Assembly: GCA_949987565.1 (NCBI GenBank)
Contig: OX465113.1
Coordinates: 695,764 to 759,763, forward strand
Reading direction: 5' to 3'
From: Luidia sarsii
Taxonomy: Eukaryota; Echinodermata; Asteroidea; Paxillosida; Luidiidae
Length of the DNA stretch: 64,000 nt
The notes below the pieces were generated by a model. That model did no database searches, had not been told where the DNA came from, and was given only the letters and a program-made list of their open reading frames with translations. This document shows positions 1 to 9,500 of this stretch, one piece after another (position 1 is the stretch's first letter; each line of letters begins with the position of its first letter). Position numbers and translations under genes: made by a program.

Positions 1-283
1 TATTGTTACTTATTTCAGGATGCAGTCAATGCCAATAGGAGGCCACGCCTAGTGCTAGCTAATTCCTGCATATATTAAATATCTTTAAGGGGCTACCCTG
101 CACAGTGAATTCCAGGGAGCTTTGCCAATACAAAAAGAGCTCCACTATTAAGGTGCAGTAGCAAAGGAAGTAAAGTGATCGCTACAAGACTGTTCATGCT
201 TAGATGATTTCCACGCCCAAGCATAACTCTGAAATTGGCCCCAGGTAATGACGTCATAGATGCATGCAGAGAGGGGAGCTTAC
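1..283. other. intron of the Tie-like gene, no feature seen
   Basis: Downstream of the last visible FN3 donor I see no hydrophobic membrane-spanning exon and no kinase motif. The rest of the receptor must lie to the left of the window. Confidence 0.5.
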
Positions 284-571
284 CAGCCTCTAGAGTTGTC
301 ACCATCATCTCCTCACTGTACGGTCCCATGCTGACCACAGTCCGAGCAGCAACCTTGAACGTGTACTCGGTGAAGGGAACCAGCTCGCCTATCGTGATCT
401 GTTCGTCTGTCGTTGAATCCTCCCTGGTGTCCGACCCCATCCCGGTGAAGGTGTAGTTGTAGCCCGTGATGACGCCACTACGGTTGCCACAGGCAGGCTG
501 CGCCCAGGAAAACGTTACATTCCGCTGCTGTGTCGAGGTAACTCCGGTCGTTGAGGGCGCTGACCTTGGAG
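284..571 (-). CDS. Tie-like exon 13: fibronectin III domain 3, last exon in window
   Basis: Acceptor AATTCTGAAG (weak pyrimidine tract) and donor GTAAGC, phases 1 and 1, 96 codons. It reads APRSAPSTTGVTSTQQRNVT, FSWAQPACG, and later ITIGELVPFTEYTFKVAART. This is FN3 and matches the third FN3 that precedes the membrane segment in Tie receptors. Bases 1-283 show no further exon. Confidence 0.8.
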
Positions 572-3500
572 CTTCAGAATTTCAACCAGGAAAGGAAAGG
601 AGTATTCAAATTAGAATCCTCAAAATATTTCAGAAACATTTTTCATAGAACAAGGACAGGTGCTTTCAAACATGGATGCGTTCAAATTTGCGTCTTGTAA
701 GTACGTATTATCATTACTTAATATATTACTTAATATAATTAATTATTGTAACTAGTTGCAGATCTGCCTCAGATCAATTTGTGTGTGATTTGTGCAGTGA
801 TAAGGACCAGGGTTTCTTCATCACTGAAATTGCATTTTCGTTAAAAAGGAAAAACACGTGGGGTCTGACCCGAGACATAAACGCGCCTTGGTAACTTTGG
901 TGTGAGACTTAGACTGCAGAGCAGCTGCTGTAAGCCTGTAGGCCTAACTGTAGTCAAAATTATCAAAATCAGAAATTGTTGAAAGGATTCAGAGGGCTAT
1001 ACAGTTACCGCAGCGCAACGCTTGGATTTCTAAGGAATAACTTAAGAAGATTTTATTGGAGATGTTGGATAACTGAGACGAAGCGGGGCCCAAGCAAGCC
1101 TGGGTCCTGAAAAGGCCATTTTACTTACAGCTTAAAATACTGTCAACTTACCTGCCATTTCAGTCGTGAAATTGGTATCTTGTGTAGGACCACTGACGCC
1201 GTCCACACTTGCACTGACTTTGACTCTGTAGGTAGAGTGAGGAAACAGATCCGCTATGGTCGTATAGTTCTGGTTACCGATGCACTCGCAGTGCTGGACA
1301 TACGTGGGGCTCTGGATAGGTTGGCAGGCGTCTTTGTTAGTCAGGGCGTACTGGACACCGTAGTGGTCGGAGCAGAACACCTGTGTCCACTGTAGAGCGA
1401 TGCTGTCTGGCGCCTCGGATGTGCCCGTCACAGATGTAACAGTAGTGGGAGCTGGCAATCAATCAATTAACAAATTGGAACTCCAAATCAGGTGGCGAAT
1501 TCAGGCAATCGATTTTGATTTAAAATAAAGAACGGGAAGGACAACTGACCGAATAATTTTTTGGGGAAATGGAATCAGCAAAGACAATTTGACATTGCTT
1601 TTCGCTTCTTTTAAGTTATCTCTCTTATTTTGACTTAAATCGCTAAAGTTTTAGAGTAATTTTTGTTTAATGGTAATGTTTAAAAAAAAACATGGATTTA
1701 AGGTCGTTAAAAAATGAGTCAATTGGATATTATAAAACCCTGGACATTATTCCTCAACATAAATATAATTTCTATGACTGCTGTTTCAACGGTATTGTAA
1801 TGTAATGATATCTATATTATACGACAGCTACAGAAGTGCGTGCCACGTAACAGGCCGTGTATAGAAGGGAATCAAAGGAATGTTTTAGAATGTTAATCTC
1901 GTGAATCAATTACCGTTTCCTCGGGGAGTTCGCAAGGCAGATTTGGAAGTACTCGGACCCAGGGTGGCGTTGTACAGAGGGTGGATGTACACGTTGTACT
2001 CTGCACACTTCTGGAGACCTTCTATACTGTAGGAGGTATCGGACTGGTCAACATCTAGGGTGACATTCTGCGGCTCAACAATCACATCGTGCTTGCCAGT
2101 CTTCGTCAGTTCGTATTTCAATTTGTGCCCAGAAACGCAAGGATCGGGCTGCCAGCTTGTGTCAAACCGAGGCAACTCGCGATCGTCGTCCATGATCGCT
2201 ACCGTCAAACCCAGAGTTGGAAGCTCGGCTGTCATGTGAAAGAAAGATAACAAGTCAATCCGATAGAGGAGTACTATAAATGGCTCACTAAATCCAAAAT
2301 CTGATGGGGACTTGGGACATAAGTAAATCAACAACTATGGACCATCATTGAATGATACGAAAGGAAATGTGAGGGAGCAAGATTGAATCATTGTACCTGT
2401 GAAATAAATCAAGAGCACACTATGTGCACAAGCGAGTCAAACCTGGCACAATTGGACGTCTGTGTGGCTTTTGAAAAGAGAACTTTGTTTCAAACTTGGA
2501 CACAAAATTGTGGTATCTAGATTGGGAGGGCCCGTCGCATAGCAACACCACTGGCGCTCCGAAGGGGTTAGTTAAGGTAAAGGTATACGTTCTTTCAGGG
2601 TAGGAAGATGACGTCATGAATATTATCGACACATTAACAGTAAGTGGGCTTCATGAATTTGGATTTGAACCAAACTATGTATTGCCTCGTGATGGAACTA
2701 AACGTGTTTCTATTGGTATCATGGTATTATTGTGAAAATGTGTTCATACTGTTGTATAAAGCAATTATGCGTAACTTACTTGAGCACTGGCAGTTAACCC
2801 CAAAGAATGTCGCTGTACACGCTGAAGAAGACAAACAAAAATCACCTCAAATGATATAGTGATATAGCCTCACCACAAGGATAAAAGAAAATCACTGAAA
2901 AGCTATAGGATAGGATACCTTATAGTTTAAAGTTGAGAACACACTAGTGCAGACACTTAAAACATCACCTTATAGACCGATTTGGCTGCTGGGAATAGTG
3001 TTCTGTAAACCATCTAAGGTCTGTACAAACTTACCAGTGCTAATATTTCTGCACTTCCTTCCACATCCTTCCAATCAATTTGCTTCATTTTGTGATTTAG
3101 TTTTGGTATCAGATATTGTATGATTATACTTACACCCTGCCGTACATTCGCCGGTGTCTTTCAAGCAGGTGTCTTGCTGCTCACAGTTGCACGTCTGCTT
3201 GCAGTCAGCACCAAATTTACCCATATCGCATTCTGACAAAAAAAAACTATCTCAATAAAACCTCAAGCCACACCCAGGTCAGTAGGGCGATTCATCGACC
3301 CCATGCTGACTCCATGTCAGAGGTTGATGAATACAACCAAATGAAGGAAGGCTTAGGGATGCCTTTCGATCCCGAGAGAAAAGGGAAAGGGGAAGGAAAA
3401 CCACTATACGCTTACGTTTAAAACGAATGCTGTGAATGTTAATCCCAGTCCCTCAAAGCTCTTCCATTTTGAGGTAATAAGCTCAAAGTTATCAACTACT

Positions 3501-6500
3501 TTCAAACAACGCATTTCAGGGCTTTAGGAAAGAAAGAAAAATTCATTGTGTTTGAGAAAGGTCATGCTAGGATCGAAACGTTAGGCCCTCCTTTTTTAAA
3601 AATAAATTGTGATAACAAAAAATAATTAATGAAGTTAGCATAAATAAGTACTTTTTCAAGATTGAAATTCATTGAAAAAATGGAAAAGAAAATGTTCACT
3701 GGACTAGTATAATATCAGCAATGATAAAGAACTCCAAGTTTCCCGGTTAATATCGACAAAGCACAATCCGTATGTTCAGGCATTTGTGTGATGGAGACGA
3801 AGCCTGAGCCCAAGCCTGATCCGGGAATTCGCAAAGGGCCATAGAGAAAGAGAGAGGGGTAAGAAGAAAAAAAGGGGCAGTCACTTTGAGGACATTGTCC
3901 CTTCACCTCACCTTCCGTACAGTTCAGCTCCGTGTAACCAGCAGCGCAGGAACATCCGTACGGGTCTGGGAGGCAGAGGAGTCTACCTCGGCACGCATCG
4001 CCATGCGGGTCCGTCTGGTTCGGACAGTTGTGGCTGGCTGTCTTGCCGAAGACATTCCTACCGTGAACTATCACACCAAGTCCAAGCCAAGATGTCAATT
4101 AAGTCAATAATCCCATTTCATGGCAATAGATTTGGCACATACTAACCTAACACTCAATATGCCTTCACTGTCTTTCTCACTGCGGAAAGGCCAAGCCAGG
4201 ATCGAAACGTCAGATCCTTTTTGAGTGAGATTGGCATTTTATTAATTTCAGTAAGTAAACAATTATTGTTTACATTTCTTTGCATTTGAAAAGTTGTTCA
4301 AAAGTTTCTTTATTTCTTTGACTTTTTCAAAATTACTTTGCATTTACGTACATTATCTGTGCAGCATTTTAGTAATGTTTACATCACATAGTTTGGTTAC
4401 CTTTCACTTTTAGTTTCTGCCTTTGAGAAAGGTTCGGCAAGGATCGAGACATCGGGTTCTCTAAACGTTTCACGACTGCATTTGGGTCATTTCGATCAGA
4501 TCAGTGACCGCTTGCAATATTTATTAATCAATTAACATTCTGTCTCTTTACATTGTTTTCTTTAGCGAAATGTTTGTCAACCATTTTCTGACATGACAAT
4601 CCATATAAGTTGATGAGATGATCGTGTTCTCACCGAGTTGGCAGCTGTCCCCACTAAAGCCCGGGGGACAAACGCATGCACCTGTCCGGTCGTGGCACAC
4701 ACCCCCATTGTAGCAGCGACGACAGGTGTCTTGGCAGGAAGGTGGGCCCCACATGCCGTCCGCGCAATCTGCAAAATATCCTTGGTGTTATTAACATGGC
4801 GCGGTGGTAGGCCTACGATTTGGATGCGCTTATTCTTCACTGGATATCAACAATACAGGGGGTTTTTTTGGGGGGGGGGAAACGCCTATCAAAAGGTTGG
4901 GTAGCTCAGTTAGTCGCATAATTTTATACTCTGAGATTTTTTATTCAACTGAAAATAGCAAACGATATCCATACATGGAACAGCATGGTGGAAGTGTATT
5001 GTTTCGTTACATTTGATGTCATTTTGCCTTTGGGAAAGGTCCTTAATCCCTCTACATTTTCGTTTAAGTACAAAAAGTAGTGCTGAGTAGAAAAAAACAA
5101 CAGGTTAAAGAATGACATGCCTCTGACAATGAGTCTGGAAATGCCGTGAAGACGAAGCAACTCATGACCCTCCACAAAGCAGGTGTAGACTCCAGCATCA
5201 GTTGCAGAGACGTTGACAAGAGTCACACTGAGGTTTCCATTCCAGTCCGTCAAGACATCGCCTCCGTCTCGTCTCCACCGGTACTCGTCACTCGGCGGGC
5301 TCAGGGCCTTCATCTGCAAGACGACCGTGTCTCCAGCGCTTGCCACGTACGTCCGCTCGGCGGGACTTACGTGGACGGAGCTGACTGCAGGACACGAGGA
5401 GAGATCACATGGCACTGATGAATCTCAGACAGTCCTGACAATCAAAGCTTCCTTAGAATTGTTGCCGAGAATGAAGATTAAAACCTGCGTTCACACTGGA
5501 CTTATTCATGTCAAACTACTGCGACTTTGCTGAAGATTGACAAACTTAAATCCAGTGGGAACTCCTGGCAAACTAAAATCCTCGTTAAATTTCCGCCGGC
5601 CTTAATGTAACGCTAACACACGTGTTCGCGGAAACCTTCCGCTCAGCCACCGTAGATCAACAGCACCCACATTAAATTGTATGACATTTTACCAGCTGTT
5701 CACGGCAAATAAGCTTTCCATCAGTATCCGAAGGTTTGCGGTGACACCATGTTTAAGGTCTCTTAAAGGAGAGGTGTGGTTCTGAAAAGAACCTGAGTGG
5801 TAACCCGACGTTTCGACCAGTATGCTCTGGCCGTCATCAGGAGAACCGCCAGAGCATACTGGTCGAAACGTTGAGTTACCATTCATACATGGTGTCACCG
5901 CAAACCTTCCTATATCGATTCACCCACCATGAAAAGCCTTAAGTCTTATTCTTTCCATCAGTTTAAAAGGTAAGGTCGGTACGTGGATACGCTAAGTATA
6001 TTTACACTGGCGGTGAAAGAACAAGCCTAATGGGAACACGGCTTCTGATGAGTTGAGTATTTCCTGCTCCCTTCATGGTTTCACTTACCACTTTCAGGTA
6101 GAACGACAGACTGAACAGTCTCGGTTTCGTCATAGTTGGTTGCCCTAGCAAAGAGTAGCCCCGTTCGGTTGAGAGCACCAGACTCCGGTAAGGAAAGTAC
6201 CCGGACTGCACAGCCCAGCGATGGGTCGTACATGGCTAGAGCTCCGGTTGGGAGTGCATCCTCGGCTGCACCTGTCGTCCCCTGACGACCAAACGAGACA
6301 CCTGCTGTGACGTCCCCTGGTCCTTTGTAGGCTGCAATGATAGCATCCCCATTGCCTGTGACAGGGAGGACGGCGGGGTTCACAACCAGAGTAATGTCCA
6401 TGCTCCACCCTGTACAAGAAATCAAAAGACAGCAACTTATTCAGAAGACAGCAACTTATTCAGAAATACAAATCTGTATCGCATTACTGCCCGTATGACT

Positions 6501-9500
6501 AAATATACCATTTTCACTAAATTTCATTTTTTTTTTTCTAAATATTTCACAAAAGATCCCAGGTATCAGAAATTCAACAATTAAAACTACCAACTCCATT
6601 TCTTTGATTATTCGGATTTGTTTAATAGAAATTCCCTCCCAGCCACCAGAGGGCGTTCGTTATAACTCTGCAATTTAGAAGGCCTTAAGATTCAATCCTA
6701 GCAGGACCTTTCTAAAACGACCTTTCATTGAGAGAGGTTGTGCTAGATCGAAACGTCAGGACCCTGCATATTTGTGAGATTTGAATGTTGACATTTACAT
6801 CAATAATCCATTTGCATAGTTAATTTTGTGTACTTTTTCCTCCGCATTTATTTTCAGCTTCAAGTAAATTTCTGCTGACGTCTGTATTATTAATCTCATT
6901 GAATATTGCAAGTGTACAAGGTCTTGTTGCGGTGTCGTGCTCACCTCCTCCGATAGAAGTCATTTCAGAGTCCTTGACTTCATCGACGTAGACTTCGCTC
7001 AGGTGGAGAGGATTGAGCGAAGGTAATTCCACACTCACATATTCGGCCATAAAGACGGCATCCAACTTAAATTCAAGGTCTTCTCCGCTATTTGCTTGAT
7101 CAAAAGTGACTGGTGATCCAATCTCTTCATTGTCTGTGCGAAGTGAGTTCAAACCGGCCCTCACAACGGCTCCTGCTAACCTGGCGTCTGTAAATCATTG
7201 AGTAAAAAATATGTTATGTCTACCTTGTATTAACACACGGTGGTCAAGCATGGCCAATAACCTCGGACATAGAAAGCGTGTGGAGAACTGAGAAATGTGG
7301 TATCTTAGGAAGATGTAGAAGATCCCCTTGGCAGATAAAGTATGTAGTGAGTACCGGGTAACAGAAAGCGGGTAGGTGAAATAAAAGCCAAACCAATTGA
7401 AATTCCATCCCGAGAAAAGGTGAGAGAGTGGGGGAAAGTGAAAAAAAAAAAAACTTCACAGTTATTTAGTAGGGTGTAGGTGCCGAACAAGATTTATTCT
7501 CTGAAATTCCTGCATTGTCCTATTCGTGACTGTTTACAATGTCGTCTCATCTCGGTTTGCCTCAAGCTTTGTTTTGTTTTAGTATCGCTAAGTGTACATG
7601 TTCTTTTGGGGGTAGTTTTCCTTCATGGATATTGCTTTCAATGTCATTACTTTCAAAATGTCTACTTTTTCCTGTAACGGATAATCATATTAAAACACGC
7701 AATGCGGTTTGAAAGCCAATTTTGTGGGTGTTAAAATAATGAGAACCTGAAATAGAGAATGATGTTTCAAATGGTAACAGTTAGAAATCATGTCTATTCT
7801 CATCATTGCGTATAGCCCTTCAACTGGGATTATTGTTGCTATTATATTCCACAGACAGTTTTACAACTGTTAGGGAGCTCTATAATTACACGCGTAGGTC
7901 TATGTATCTACATTGCATTTGCTTCGGTTGTTTTAAGAAAAGATCCGCCTTACCGTATGTGTCCTGTCTATTTACGACGATAACTTTTCGCAAGCAGTAT
8001 ATTTCACGCAGATCCGCCAACCACCATGCGTTGGTTTCTCGCACTAAAAGAAAATGTCATATGAACCATTAAACAATCAATAATAAGACTTCAGGCTTTG
8101 CTGACTCCAACATTAGCTAACAATTTTGGGGGCCTGTTGTCTCCTGTTGGGTTTAGCAGTGTACAGCACTAAAAACTGTGTTGATGATTGTTGGGGTCAG
8201 CATGGTTGTCTCTGGCCTGGCAGTCACACAATGAAGACAGTCAAAAAAATCTATAGAAAAGCCCCAAAACAAAGGGCCTAAAGGGAAAGACCCCAAAGAA
8301 ACGGCTCAAGAGAAAAGGCTCAAGAGAAAAGGCACAAAAGAAAAATCCCAACAGAAAAGGCCTAACAATTGCCTGTTACTTGAGTGTTAGTCTTTGTTGG
8401 GATCAACACTGTACAATACAGTTGGATTTTGTTGGGCCTGGCATTGTATGCAAAGTTACTGCAATATTACCATCATTGCAGGACCCTGCTGAACCCAACA
8501 GTATCCACTGTTGGATACTGTTGGGATCAGCAGGCTTCACACTTTCATGCTTGTTGGATACTGTTGGGATCAGCAGGATAGAGGTAGGCTAACAGTGAGG
8601 GGGGTAGGGTTAATTAAGAGACCTTTACATGGCGTCATCGCAAACCCTCCTATTATCATTAACCAATCAATATTTGCTCACAGCTCCTGAAATAACGGTT
8701 GCCCTGACCTTCCGTTCACAACACATTCAGGCACAACACGTCTACATTCTCGTTGATCTCTATGCCAGGCAAACGTTAGCGGTGAATGTAATAACCTTTT
8801 TCTTCCCAATTCGAAAAATAGCACACAAAAAAATGTGACTGGATCGGGACTTGAACCCGAGACCTCTGGTCTTGCGTACCATTGCCCTAGCCACCTGAGC
8901 TATCCAGCCGTTTCCATGGCATTACAATGAGTGGCTTACGCTATGTTCAAGTCCCAAAATTACCTGAGAAAAAATATATCGACAGCGTCAACTGAAAAAT
9001 TATTTTTAGGAATGAAAGGCTTAGACAGTCTGCCAAATCAAAGGCACAGCATTAAGGCTATTCAGTTTACTGCATTGTTCTATACCTCCTCACTCCCTGT
9101 CCTGTCCTGTCCTGTCCCGTCCTGTCATGTCCTGTCCCGTCCCGTCCTGTCCTGTCCCGTACTGTCCTGTCCTGTCCTGTCCTGCCCTGTCCTGTCCTGT
9201 CCTGTCCTGTCCTGTCCTGTCCCGTCCCGTCCCGTCCCGTCCTGTCATGTCCTGTCCCGTCCCGTCCCGTCCCATCCTGTCCCGTCCTGTCCTGTCCCGC
9301 CCGTCCTGTCAGTCCTGCCCTGTCCCGTACTATCGTGTCCTGCCCTGTCCTATCGTGTCCTGTCCCTTCCTGTCCTGTCCCATCCTGTCCTGTCCCGTCC
9401 TGTCCTGTCCTGTCCTGTCCTGTCCTGTCCTGTCCCGTCCTGTCCTGTCCCGTCCCGTCCCGTCCCGCCCGTCCTGTCAGTCCTGCCCTGTCCCGTACTA

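Larger units (their letters stand above)
5732..5907. repeat. 176-bp inverted-repeat element with hammerhead-type core and histone-like stem-loop
   Basis: It lies in the Tie-like intron and is bounded by exact 20-nt inverted repeats (5732-5751 and 5888-5907) containing GTTTGCGGTGACACC. Inside, two inverted copies of a segment with GTCGAAACGT face each other at about 5799-5830 and 5848-5880. The same terminal motif recurs at 8630, 15232, 37340 and 44036. No protein is encoded, so it is a non-autonomous element, possibly related to hammerhead-bearing Penelope-like elements or retrozymes (inference). Confidence 0.75.

Noticed and set aside
2420..2632. Minus frame with TYTFTLTNPFG as the missing second Ig exon
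   Set aside because: A stop lies just upstream, the only AG gives the wrong phase, and no in-phase donor was found.
3033..3100. Possible extra Tie-like exon ending at ATTAGCACTG/GTAAGT
   Set aside because: The donor is good, but every usable acceptor leads to a stop or the wrong phase, and the intron from exon 9 would be too short.
7806..8072. Plus-strand 88-codon frame covering 7806-8072
   Set aside because: It is the antisense shadow of the minus-strand lectin exon 7954-8043, which has splice sites, phase and motif support.
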